A DNA stretch of 64,000 bases from positions 240,312,978-240,376,977 of the forward strand of contig NC_090320.1 in the NCBI RefSeq assembly GCF_040869045.1. The letters run 5' to 3'. A program made the position numbers and the translations under genes. Every line of letters begins with the position of its first letter. Position 1 is the stretch's first letter. Origin of the DNA: Eurosta solidaginis. Lineage: Eukaryota; Arthropoda; Insecta; Diptera; Tephritidae. Positions 33,771-44,890 of this stretch are shown in pieces. The notes beneath the pieces are model-generated. The model did not search any database, had not been told where the DNA came from, and saw only the letters and a program-made list of their open reading frames with translations.

Positions 33771-34990
33771 TTTTTTTAATTTTTAATTCTGAAGTATACT
33801 TCGAAAACGAATTTTTTCGAAAATGTTTTTCACACTGACTTACATCTCAAGGAAATTTCATAATTTATAATTTTTCTTCAGTTGTAATGCTTTTAATATA
33901 GTCTGATTAATTTAAGCGTAATATGCACAAGTTGGAAGTCTATCGGAATATGTATTGATTTCGACATTTTTTCGGAATTCCAAGTTTGAAAGAATTTAAA
34001 TGAAAGTAATTGTACGAGTTTGAGGTCTTTCGAAATTTGTATTTATATCGCGACTTTTTTTCGGAATTTAAAGTTTGAAAAATTTTAAATGGAAAATTCA
34101 AAATTTATACTAAAAGTCTTGGAAATCTCCTTGAGTATGTAATTCAATCAATTTTAGCCTTAAGTGTATGAGTTTGAAGTTGCTTAGAATTTTTATTGAT
34201 TTCGAAATTTTTTTTTGTAATTTTGTTTTTATTGCATTACAAGTTAATTTTTAATGGGAAAAATCTGAAAAAGACTTCAAAAAACTGTTTATATTTTGAC
34301 AATATTCGAATATTCGAATTTTTTCGAAAACATTTTGGAAATTGGTTTACATTGCTTTCGTAAGGAAACTCCCCAAAAAATTCTAAAAAAAAAATTTCCA
34401 GTTTCAAAATCCTTCATGGCAATTTTAAAATTTATACTTCGAATTTTAAAAAACTTAGTGCGTTTGTCACTCGACCAATGTAGTTCCATCAATTATAGCC
34501 TGCATTAATTTGAAGCCTCTCAAAATTTGTATTGATTCGAAAATTTTTATTTTGCAATTTTGTTTTTCTCTGGCATACCAAGTGTGTCCAATTAAACTTG
34601 AAAACCATTTCGAATCAAACTATATTTTTTAAAGATAATCGTATATTCGCTTTTTTCAAAAACATTTTTGAAATTGATCAGAAGGTCTTCACGAAAGAAT
34701 TCATTGCAAAAATCTATAAAATTAACCAATTTTTCGAGTTTTAAAAATTTAAATGAAAATATCAAAGTTAATAATTCGAATATTAAAAATTTTTTATAGT
34801 TAGTAATTCGAGCAATTTCAGTCTAAAAACTTTTTTAACTTTTTTGAAAACATTTTTGAAATTGATTTGCAGAGTTTTCCTTAAAGAATTCACTGACAAT
34901 TTTTCTTTTAACAAAACGAAAAAAATTTAAAAGTTTGTGGGACATTCAAGTTGCAAATATAGTTTTTAAGATTTTCATAGCCATTTTCTT
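33771..34990. repeat. Degenerate ~350-bp tandem repeat, right part
   Basis: Continues the landmarks of 29940-31072 (GAAGTCTATCGGAATATG, AAATCTGAAAAAGACTTC, TTTTTCGAAAACATTTTGG, AATCCTTCATGGCAATTTT, GTGCGTTTGTCACTCGACCA). Units begin near 33940, 34150, 34500 and 34800. It is the same array as the left part, separated by element B. Confidence 0.55.
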
Positions 34991-36968
34991 AAAACTTCAA
35001 ATTTCCGATACAGATTTACTTACAAAATTTTTGAAAAAATAACTGAAAAAAAAAATCATTAATAAACTTGTTTTTATAATTTTTGTTGCTATTTTTGTGC
35101 TCACAGTTGTATACACATTTCATAAGATAAAAAATGCTAAGTTACCAGCTACGACACAATTTTGAAAAATTTTGGTTGTTGAGAACATTGCAGACCAAAC
35201 TCTCGTCGAAATTCAGAACAAAGCGACGTTTTGCAACCCATCCTCCATATGCGCCTATGCCCCCGAAAGGGAGTAGAAGGATTAGACAAAAAACAGATCC
35301 TAAAACTCGGAAAGCCTAGAAAAGACATACCAGTGCTGCACCCGCCACATGCTCCAAATTTAAGCCCTGCGATTTTAAACCGAAATTGATTACAGAGCCT
35401 TTTTAGATTCAAAAGACGAAACATTCAAGAGGCAACATGTGGTAGTTGATGAGATTTTGCAGCAGCCTGGTTGAGGATCATCTATAGTATTAAGTTCCAG
35501 CATAAAAATATAAACAAATTTTGTCAGATTGTGATCAACGGGCTGGTGAGTTATCCACCTCTGTAAGCGCTTCTTATTGCCTTCTGCTACTTTTCTTACA
35601 GAAACCCGGAGAATACTTCTTTTCTTCTATTTTACTGGATCGATTCCGAACTCGAATAATGCTTCCACGAGGCTCTTTTGGACCTATCGGAGGAGGGAAA
35701 GGTAAAATTAGGAGAAGGAGGTAGTGGTAGAAGGAAAACAAAGGGAGAATTTAGTTTGAGTAGTTCGAAGTGGACCAGAAACCCATCTTTTTGAAAAAAT
35801 TGTCTTTATAATGCGACTTGATTGCAACTTTGGGATGTTGAGATATCGGGGGAGGGAGGGAAGCAGAAAGAGAGAGACAGAGAGAATTTAAAGAAAGAGA
35901 GAGTGAAGTGAGAGGAGGAAGAGTGAGAGATACAAACTTCTTTAAAACTTTTTAAAATTATGCAGCGAAACCAAAGTTTGGGCAGAATAAAATCTGCCGG
36001 CTCCAGTAGTAAACAATAAACTTTGAATCCATAAGTTATTAATCATTTGTTACAACAGGTAATTATAATTTGAATTTCTTCTACCAAATGCAAAACTCCT
36101 GCTGCCTAAAGGAACAAAACTACGATGACTTCATGTTTCCAATCCTTTATACCAACTTCTGCTGCAAAACACCGCTGTCCAAATATGTAGAAGCGCATAA
36201 TAAATTGAGTGTTTCCTCTTTTAAAAATGTGCCCCACCATATCCCCTCCCATTCCTTAACACACCACTCATTCCTTTTTTGGGTAAATTTGTATTTTTTT
36301 GTTTGGCGCTCATTTGACCATTACCTTTTTGCGCAATTCTTTGACAGCTAAAATATTATTTGTGTCTCATAAATTTACATTTCACACCTGAGTTGCATTT
36401 AATAATAACGCGCAGTTTTTTTATTCACACGGGATGAGAAAAAAAAGGTGAAAAAAACAAAAACTGAAGAGAGAATGCCATATATTTGATTGACTTTGCA
36501 ACGGACTTGCTGACTCTGACTCCAGTTCGTTGATGTAAGCAAATTAAACTTAACGCGAAAAGGAAAATGAAAAATAAGAATCACTAACCATTTTTAATTT
36601 TTATTAGTATGAGATTTCGTATTTGGTGCAGACAGCAGGGCACGAGCGGAGACTCTTTTGCTAGCTTCCTTTTGCAAACAGTTTCATCTGCTATAATTAG
36701 TTTCGAGTAACTCGGGTACAAAATCGTTTGACCTAGAAGTTAGCCATACAAATCTCTGCGTTAATAAATTCCTCTGAATATTCGAAGATCACACTAGATG
36801 GCTGATCTGCTTAGCTCGGAGCTTTAGTTGTCCGTTGAATGGCTGAATATATATTAATTTTCCTAGCCCCTGTCCAGTTTATACCGACTCGCAAACAATT
36901 TCAGCAAAAAACTCAGGTATCTTCACCTCTGGCGAGTATGTAGTAGGCATGCTACGGAAGAGTTTCCC
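34991..36968. other. No recognisable gene; one purine-rich tract
   Basis: A GA-rich tract with AGAGAGAGACAGAGAGAAT lies at about 35840-35935. Other short frames here are unrecognised and have no supporting context. Confidence 0.5.
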
Positions 36969-37175
36969 AGAACGAAAAATCGAAATAAGATTTTATAAAT
37001 GTAGTTTATCCGATCGGAATCAGAAACGAAATCGGAAGTCGAAGCAGGGTAGAAGTCACACATATCAAGTTAGATTTAAGAAGGTGGAATACACTCTGCC
37101 TCGACTTCCGATTTCCGTTCTGATTTCTATTCCGATAAAACAAATTTGTAAAATCCTGTTCCGGTTTCTGCGCTG
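36969..37175. repeat. ~207-bp palindrome
   Basis: The left arm (CCAGAACGAAAAATCGAAAT ... CGAAATCGGAAGTCGAAGC) is matched by the right arm (CTCGACTTCCGATTTCCG ... GGTTTCTGCGCTGG) over about 80 bp per side. The arms are imperfect and separated by a loop of about 40 bp. Both strands therefore give similar Arg/Asn/Lys-rich frames, which are not genes. Probably a MITE or foldback remnant. Confidence 0.6.
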
Positions 37176-37310
37176 GTAAGCTAAAATATACTAGCTGCCT
37201 TTGCATAAGATGATTATCTTTTCAAATTTAGTTATTACTCCGATGTCTAAATTAAGGGGAAATTACGATGTTTTAAAGCTACGTAACACATTGATATGTA
37301 GCAAATGGAA

Positions 37311-37436
37311 GCAGTTAAAGGAAGTTCAATTCAGAATCGAACTGAACTATTGTTGTTGTTTTGTAGCATGTAAGCAGTTAAAGGAAGTTCAATTCAGAAT
37401 CGAACTGAACTATTGTTGTTGTTTTGTAGCGATAAG
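37311..37436. repeat. 63-bp tandem duplication next to a retroelement tail
   Basis: GCAGTTAAAGGAAGTTCAAT begins at 37311 and again at 37374, and both 63-bp units end in the same TTGTTGTTGTTTTGTAGC. The duplicated segment thus includes part of the (CAA)n tail of the short element that follows, so the duplication happened after its insertion. Confidence 0.8.
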
Positions 37437-37825
37437 AACACTCCCCGAAGGCCTTGGGGAGTGTTATCGATGTTGATGGTCCTTTGCCTGATGCAGATCC
37501 GTTACGTTCCGGTAACAAGCACCATTAAGCTACTAGCCCGATCATCTCGGAAACGACATGAAACCTTCTAGGCCATACCGTCCTCCCACTCCCTAGATCC
37601 ATGAGGAACTTGGTGTCGCAAGAGCCTCGGCTGTTAAAGAAACAGAATTCGCCATGGGTAGACGAGGTAGACAAATGGGCTGGAGAAGCTATATATTACG
37701 CTGGCAACCCCTTGAAAGGGTTGCGCTGCACAACCTCTTGAATCAATTTGGTATTTTAGTCACCTTTTACGACAGGCATACCTGCCGCGGGTTTCTTCTA
37801 AGCCCCTTAACCCGCTGGGATAGGT
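37424..37825 (-). mobile_element. Short (CAA)-tailed retroelement, second full-length copy
   Basis: Read on the minus strand it starts at CCCAGCGGGTTAAGGGGCTT (about 37825) and runs through GGTATGCCTGTCGTAAAAGG, GGGTTGCCAGCG, GAGGCTCTTGCGACACCAAG and GGACCATCAACATCG to GCTACAAAACAACAACAA. It spans the same length and ends as the copy at 25225-25633 and is not coding. Confidence 0.78.
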
Positions 37826-38029
37826 GTGAAAACTTCCATTTGTATAGGTTGACCACATCCTTTAATTGTGGCAACAAACGGGTTTTAAAAGAAACTAATT
37901 GAAATTTTAGCGATTTATATAAACTGAAACAAGTAGCACTATAAAGCGGTTAAGCCTTTGCCTAAATCTATGCTCCAAACCTTCTACCTGTACAATATCA
38001 ATGCGAGATAATTCACTCTTAAACTTTAG

Positions 38030-38490
38030 GTAAGGTTAGGTCAGGTTGAACTGGCCGACCCGTAAGGACCTCACATAGACTAAATGAGTCCGTAGTGTTA
38101 CCAGAAGTTTGATTAACGAGCGAACTGAAGAACCCTATCAAAAACCAGGACCTATATTATAAAAAAAACTCCGTCCTCTTGGCAAATACTAGTAGATTTC
38201 GAGGACATATACCACTTGCTGCTTCAAGATCTGACAGCTGTGTCGCTCCCTATAGCTGGTTTCTTAGACTGGCAAGCGCAGGGCCCGACCACAAAACATG
38301 CTCGATCGTTTCCTCCTCGAACCAGCACTTCCTACATATGCATAACTGATCAAGCCCAAAGTAAAGGCATGTAGTGTCCAGTCAGAATACCCAACATGAG
38401 CATACAGTCCTCTCTTTTTAATGACAGAAGTAACTTTGTTTGTAAAGTTGTAAGACCTTCCCATGATCTTCGACTTGCCCTGGGGCCCAA
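38030..38490 (-). pseudogene. Non-LTR retrotransposon 3' end, sister of the 26.6-kb relic
   Basis: It shares the 3' flank (CTCACATAGACTAAATGAGT, GTAAGGTTAGGTCAGGTTGA) with 26625-27130. On the minus strand around 38360-38270 a degraded knuckle is visible in pieces (RKCWFEEETIEHVLW). Frameshifts and substitutions of cysteines show it is dead. Confidence 0.6.
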
Positions 38491-39189
38491 TATAGCTGTA
38501 CGCTGTTTCATATCCCAGTTCCTACCAATGATTGATTACTCTTAACCCTTAATCTTGTGAAATCATACCGGCGTTACTCTTTCAACCATACGTCGTGCCT
38601 CGTTCCTCGTTACTGAAAGACTATTCCAATGATGTTTTTACTCTTACCAACACAGCCACATTTTCAATTTTGGTAACCTCAGTTCTAGAGCACGCGTGCT
38701 TACGAAACTTATGGGAGCCGTACGAGCCGTTCCATTACTTTGGCAGATAAAAGGACAGTCGATTTCCCGAATTAGACGTTTTATACAGTATGTTCAAAAT
38801 AATGATGGGCTCCAGCGGGTTGCGGATCTTATAATAAGTATTAATACATCTTGATCACCAGGTGCTTTCGATTTACCGGCGTGTGTGCGGATTTTCACTA
38901 TATGGTGTCTGTCCGAGTCCATGTCTTTTGAAAGGAGTGACAGACTGAAGAGGAACCCTGAACTTGTATTTCCTTCTGGGTCTCTGAATGTGCTCTGGCT
39001 GGCCGCTTAGGGTGCTCCTATCCTGGGAGATTCTATGTGGAAGTCAGCCGGGTACGGACACGCAACGATATTAGATGGCATGGGAAATGACGATCTAACG
39101 ATGTCAATTCTGACCTAACATCTGACTGGACTATACTATACCAAGTGTTGACTTCCAGGTACAGAACATATGGCATTCTCTGAAGGGAG

Positions 39190-39960
39190 GTTAAGAGAAG
39201 GGGCTGACGATAGTGGTGAGGATATCAAAGTTGCGCAGATGGGTCAAATATGTAAAAGGAAATAAGGATGGGCTTTACTCAAAGCAACTGTGGGTCAATC
39301 ACTCTTACCGACTTCTTAGAGTGTCTTCCAGAAGTAAGTTTATGGTAAAGGGAGATCATCTAGACTACTTCAGGACAGCACAGTATCAGGCTGCCTCAAA
39401 TGCCATAGAAACCGGTTAGAGTTCAGAGGTGCGAGTTTCAATGGAGTCCATAGAACATCTCAATGTTTCTTTTTGTTGGCTCCCCGGGCACAGCAATATT
39501 AAATAGATTGAATTTTCTAATAAGGTGGCAAAAAAGTGACAAAACGAGGCGGATCAGCTCCGTACGACCACATGAGGGCAATCGAGGAATGTACTTTAAG
39601 GGAAACACAATTACTTTGAACCAGCTGCAATGATTGTTTAGTCTCAAAGTTTTTAGGGCCATATTTGAATCGGAGAGGAACGAACGAACTCGTTCTGAAA
39701 CTAAACAAGGCTGCAGTGAGAACACTTACAGTCGCCATACCAGGTCACTGTGCCATCGTGACGATGTTTCAACGTTCGTGTATAGCAACAAAGCATCTCT
39801 TCAGATGAATGAAGAGGATTCGTTTCGACACTTTATCTGACTAGGTTCCGGAATGCAGATTTCAAGGCGAACGGTTTTTTGACGAAGGTAAGATAGCTGG
39901 TTCTTTCGCGCCTACTTAAGTTCAAATGGGGAGGCAAATATTGAGTTAAATATTAGGAAG
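39190..39960 (+). pseudogene. Non-LTR retrotransposon relic: RNase H end and C-terminal region
   Basis: At about 39465-39560 the plus strand reads FCWLPGHSNIK followed by remnants of the GNExAD helix, the RNase H signature. At 39700-39780 it reads LNKAAVRTLTVAIPGHCAIV, the TGHC region that follows in these proteins, and a later piece contains DTLSD and FFDEGK. Several frameshifts and stops separate the pieces. It belongs to the same broad group as 4860-5477, on the opposite strand from 38030-38490. Confidence 0.6.
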
Positions 39961-40919
39961 TATCTGGTAGAGCGAATATTGGGTAAAGCTCATATTTCGA
40001 AGCTTTTAACAAGCCACCTTCAATTAGCATCCTCCTACCGCTTAATGACGGTATTTGTTATAAACTTCATTACCTCTAAGGGGTAGTGTGGAAAATCACG
40101 CCGAATATTACAATATAAAAATAATAGCGCGACTAAGCGCTAAGTTCCAGTTTCCCCAATAGTTAACCTCGCGCAGTTTATCGATAAATAATATTCACTG
40201 ATAAATTAGTCCAATCATAGATCATTTAGATATTAGATTTAGATATGGACACCATTTTCTACAGCTTTACTAAATCTATTGCAGGGGACACCTCTTGATG
40301 TGTGGCCCACGTTTGTCACTCTACACGCATGCGTGCCACTGCAGTTGCCCCTATGTGTCTCTCTCTGTGCTTGTTTGTGTGAGTATACACCCAACCGGGC
40401 GCGAGTGTCATAAATGTCAGTTGAAAGCATGAAAAGTATAAATTATTCATAATCCAAGGGGGAAAACCATGCACAGCTCCTTTTTTCATTGATAGCCTAT
40501 TTTTAAGTTAGTCGCTTTCTTATCTCGCTGGTGATATTTTCAATTAACTAGCTGGTAATTTTTTTTTCACCAACTGCTGCTCTTAATATTATTTCATATT
40601 TATATCAAATTGTCTATGGATAAAGGTAAATGGCAAAAGTGGTTAGTTAGACGGTTGAATTGCGAGCTTAACTAAAATGTTTATCAAATTAGTTGCTCAT
40701 TAATTTTCATTAAAAAAAAAAAAACAAACAAACAAAGAGAGAGTTCGAGAGAAGGGGACAAGGTTCGCCAAGCAATGAACGGTTTTAAAAATGTGTAGAG
40801 GAAAAAATTGGAAGGTAACATAATTAGCGAAGCTAAACATGTTAAAAATATTAAACTGGATATTTAACAAGACTATATTTTATACCCAGTTACTAGTTTT
40901 AGAATATAGCATAAACAGA
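39961..40919. other. No recognisable gene
   Basis: Anonymous sequence with an A run at about 40711-40724 followed by AACAAACAAACAAAGAGAG. Confidence 0.5.
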
Positions 40920-42310
40920 TCATTTCATTTCAAATTTTTTTTATTTCAAATTAAACTTTTTCAAGCCAAATGAAACTTTTCGAATCAAATGTAACTTTTT
41001 CTCAAATAAATTGAAACGTTTTTCTAGTCAAATTAAAGTATTTTCAAATAAACTGAAATCTTTTTCAAGTCAAATTAAACTTTTTTCCATTCAAAAGAAA
41101 ATTATTTCAAGTCAAATGAATATTTCTTTCAAAACAAAAAATTTTTTTTATTAAATTAAACTTTTTTCAAAATCCAACTAAACTTTTTTGAAGTCAATGA
41201 AATTTTTCAAACAAACTTTTTTCAAGCGAAATTAAACCTTTTCCAAATAAAATGAGACATTTTTAAGTCAAACTAAACTTTTTTTTAAATAAAATTAAAC
41301 TTTGTTCAAGTCAAAGGAAACTGTTTTCATATCAAATGAAAATCTTTTTCAAATCAAGTAAAACTTTTTCCAAAAATATTAAACTTTTTTCAAATAATAT
41401 GAAACTTTTTTCAAGCCAAAGAAAACTTGTTCCAAATATAATGAAAGTTTTTTTCAAACCAAATGAAACTTTTTTTAAATCAAGTGCCATTCTTTTCAAA
41501 TGAAATGAAACTTTTTTCAGATTAAATTTTATTTATTTCAAATCTAGTGAATCTTTTTTGAAGTTAAATTAAACTTTTTTCAAGTCAAGTGAAAGTTTTC
41601 AAACCAAATGAAACTTTTTTTAAATCAAGTGAACTTTTTTCAAATCAAATGAAACTTTTCTCAAAGCAAATTAAACTTTTTTAAAATCAAGAGAAACTTT
41701 TTTCAAATTAAATAAATCTTTTGTTAAGTCAAATGAAACTTTTCCAATTAAAATAAAGCTTTTTCCAAATCAAATTATTTTTTTCCAAGTGAAATGAAAC
41801 GCCTTTCAAATGAAATGAAACAAAAGTTTTAAGTTAAATTAAACTCTTTTTAAGTTAAATGAAACTTTTTTTATGTCAAATAAAACTTTTTACAATAAAA
41901 TTAAACTTTTTTTCAAATCAAGAGAATTTTTTTCCCAAATCCAAGGAAACTTTTTCCTAGTCAAATCAAGTCAAACTTCAAAATCAAGCCAAAATGTTTT
42001 CAAATCCAATAAAATGTTTTCAAGTCAAATAAAACTTTTTCAAATCAAATGCAACTTTTTTGAAGTTAAATAAAACTTTTTTTAAAGTCAAATGATATTT
42101 TTTTCAAATCAAATTAAACTTTTTTATGTAAAATGAAACCTTTTTTTAATTTCAATGAAACTTTTTTAAAATCAATTAAATTTTTTTTTTTAAATCAAAT
42201 GAAAATTTTTCAAATCAAATGAAGCGGTTTTCAAATGAATTACAACTTTTCTTGAATCAAACGGAACATTTTTAAAGTTAAATGAAACTTTTTATTTCAA
42301 ATGAAACTTT
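40920..42310. repeat. 1.4-kb degenerate ~20-bp minisatellite
   Basis: The tract consists of variants of AAATGAAACTTTTTTCAAGTC, about 19-22 bp each and roughly 65 copies, nearly all in the same orientation. The last clear unit ends at AAATGAAACTTTTGTC at about 42313. Poly-T runs separate AAAC blocks, giving a strong A/T strand asymmetry. Short frames inside encode only Phe/Lys/Ser/Asn repeats. Confidence 0.85.
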
Positions 42311-42319
42311 TGTCTTCGA

Positions 42320-42620
42320 CGTCTACATCAGTTATGAAGAAGTCCATGAGAATGTGCTTCATTAAACTCTCGGACTCGGTTTTGCGCACCTATATCGTCC
42401 GTCTTGAGCTGACCCCGAATCGCCCCTAGGATCTTCCTCCTAGTAAGTTTTTTCCCTAAGGTCTTGGGCAGATGGCTTCTTGACTAGTCGGGACCAGGAT
42501 TTTGGTGTCCTATACATTAGCTTGTGTCAAGCAGGCGCAGATTGAGATTCGGAACTAATCCAAACCTTCGTATTTTATCGGCCCTATCCGCAACCCTTGC
42601 CTTTCTGTTGGGTTCGCGAA
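42320..42620 (-). pseudogene. Possible non-LTR ORF2 C-terminal remnant
   Basis: On the minus strand about 42440-42350 reads GAIRGQLKTDDIGAQNRVREF, which resembles the segment LxxLxG...RxN-x-E seen after the RT domain of RTE/R1-like proteins. The match is short and the flanking sequence unconvincing, so this is tentative. Confidence 0.25.
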
Positions 42621-43670
42621 GAGGCAACACAACTTAATGTTTCTTCAAGAAGTCATGCCGGTCCTTATGTTCATCGACATAGTCATCTATCTGACTGCAG
42701 CGTTCTTCCGGTCGCGTAGCAAATATTGCTTCAAACGCCAGCCTTTACTCTTTCCTATGGAGCAAACAGCATCCGCTATGCCGCCAGTTGCAGCGGGTGT
42801 TTTGCCATCAGTGGTGAATTTTATGTCTATCCGGTGATTTGCGTAGGCATAATAGGCGTGGCTGGTCTTGGGGTTTTTAATCAGTACGTGTTGATTGTAA
42901 CATGGGATTTATTGTGCCCAAAGTGGGTATTTCACCTTACCGGTGTGGCAAATCCGCACTTTATAAGTGGGATCAATCTTTGATCGATTTCAAAATGGCA
43001 ATGTGGGTTCCATTAAGATTCTAAAACTTAATAAATTAATAAAATTCCTCTTTTCAAGTTTTCAACATGGAAAACGATTAAGCGCAGTTGGAAAAAAACT
43101 AAACGCAATTCGAAAAACTCTTTCCAGGTTCAACATACCTCGTATTTTTGAAACTCCGACATTAGACAAAAGTCGGAAACGGTAAACGAATGTTTTATTT
43201 GATAAAATGGGCGAAGCTTTTGAAAGATTTCAAAATGAAGAGTCAAAAATTCGATATCAAAAAAGTGAGTACAGATGGCGGCTGATCCCGCAATTTCTCT
43301 TTTTTAGTTCGTAATTAATTTCGCTTTTTTTTGTTTTTTTTTTTTTTAAGTTGGAAAAGTTGGCGCAGTTATTTGCCTGTTTCGAAAAAGCAACCGTAAA
43401 ACCTTGATTTTTATGACTCCAAAAATAGAAATTTTTGTGAATCAAAGTTTACTTTCGCAAACGTTCAAAATTGTCGATATCGAAAACTTGAGTACACATA
43501 CGAAGCGAACACAATTTCGAGTGAACTCCCTACTCCTTATTTCTCACTATTATTTCAAAATTTACTTTGTATTTTTGAAATTTTCGAAAGTTGGTATTGT
43601 CTATTTGGAAACGCTACAAAGAGCGTCCCTCATTAAGCCCTACTTGCTTTTCGAAATATCGGTTTATAGT
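42621..43670. other. No gene; possible very old INE-1-like debris
   Basis: Blocks such as AATTCGATATCAAAAAAGTG (about 43250) and GTCGATATCGAAAACTTG (about 43473) recall the TTTTCGATATCGAAAAAGTG box of the family-1 elements. A similar block (TTTTCAATATCGAAAAATGG) lies at about 45060 beyond the retroelement insertion. This is suggestive only. Confidence 0.3.
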
Positions 43671-43680
43671 TGTTGTTGTT
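43671..43680. repeat. Left 10-bp target duplication (GGTTTATAGT)
   Basis: GGTTTATAGT directly precedes the (TTG)n tail of the RT relic and recurs exactly at 44881-44890. Confidence 0.8.
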
Positions 43681-44880
43681 GTAGCAGTGCTTCGCCTCAT
43701 CCAATAGGTGCGACCGATCACAAATTGTCATCAAAATCGTCTAACGGGAGTCCAAGGCAACTTGCTGTTTCAACAGGGGTGGACCATAATGAGAGGGGTG
43801 TTAGAAGCGTTGGTTCCACATTACAATTAAAGAGACGGTTGGTGTCATGTGGGGACACATTGCAAGCAGGGCATACATTTTGTATGTCGGGGTTGATTCT
43901 GGATAGATAAGAGTTAAACCTGTTACAGTATCCAGATCAAATTTGAGCTAGAGTGACTCGCGTTTTCCTAGGGAGTGTGCGTTCCTCTTCCGCAAGTTTT
44001 GGGTACTGTTCTTTGAGCACTGGATTCACTAGGCAATTGCTGGCATAAAGGTCAAACGCCTGTTTGTGGAGTTCACTGCGGACCTGCTTGTGTTTTTTGG
44101 CTTCATACGGCTGAGTTCTCAGGTTCCGTATTTCCTCATAATGCTTACGGAGATGACTCCTTAAACCCCTGGGCGGTGTTGTATCATCAATCAGATGTCT
44201 GTTGGGATGCCCAGGTTTCTGGGTATTCAACAGGAAATGTTTGGTTAGCATCTCATTTCTCTCCCTGATGGAGAGTATTTTCGCCTCATTATGTGTTCTG
44301 TAGATCCTGATCAAACGTCACACCCAAGATTTTGGGGGGTGTAGGATAGTCGGTAGCATAGTGCCATCGACGTGGATGTTCATGTTGAAAATAAGGTCGC
44401 GGAGGATTTAGTCGGTGATAATGCCAAGTTTCGCGAGGCGAAAAAACTGGAGAGATCAGGGAGGTAGCCGTTTATTCTGTAGCAAAGCTCATCGATCTGT
44501 GGGCTTGAGCCTGTGGCCATTATTGTGCAGTCATCGGCGTAGGAAACAATAGTGACTCCTTCTGGTAGCGAAGGTAGCTTTGATATGTAGAAGTCAAACA
44601 AAAGTGGCACCTGTGGCACCTGTGGCACCCCTTGTTTAATTCTGCTTGGTTTTGATGTTTCGTTTCTAAATTGCACCGATGCCTGCCGACAACCCAGATA
44701 ATTTGCGGTCCACCTTTTAAGACACAGGGGAAGGGTAGACCCTTACAGGTCTTGCAGTAACGTACCATGGTTTACCGTATCAAAAGCTTTTGATATGTCT
44801 AGCGCAACGAGTACGTTTCTATGGTGGGGGTTTTGATTTAAAACACAATTTATCTGGGTGCTAATGACATTTAGCGCGGT
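43681..44880 (-). pseudogene. 5'-truncated non-LTR retrotransposon with RT relic and (CAA)n tail
   Basis: On the minus strand, a remnant of RT motif A lies near 44790 (LDISKAFDTV-like, interrupted). SYADDCTIMATG at about 44560 is motif C with its catalytic aspartates. The frame from 44314 (NTQKPGHPNRHLIDDTTPPRG) is the C-terminal region, and a cysteine/histidine cluster follows at 43880-43820 (CPAC-like, SPHDTNRLF). The 3' end is GCTACAACAACAACAAC. A perfect 10-bp target duplication flanks it, so both ends are exact: 1.2 kb, truncated inside the RT. At least three frame changes kill the gene. A second copy of the 3' part lies at 47745-48333. Confidence 0.85.
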
Positions 44881-44890
44881 GGTTTATAGT
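44881..44890. repeat. Right 10-bp target duplication (GGTTTATAGT)
   Basis: Exact copy of 43671-43680, marking the truncated 5' end of the element. Confidence 0.8.

Noticed and set aside
36949..37206. Arg/Asn/Lys-rich frames on both strands
   Set aside because: They are the two strands of a palindrome, not genes.
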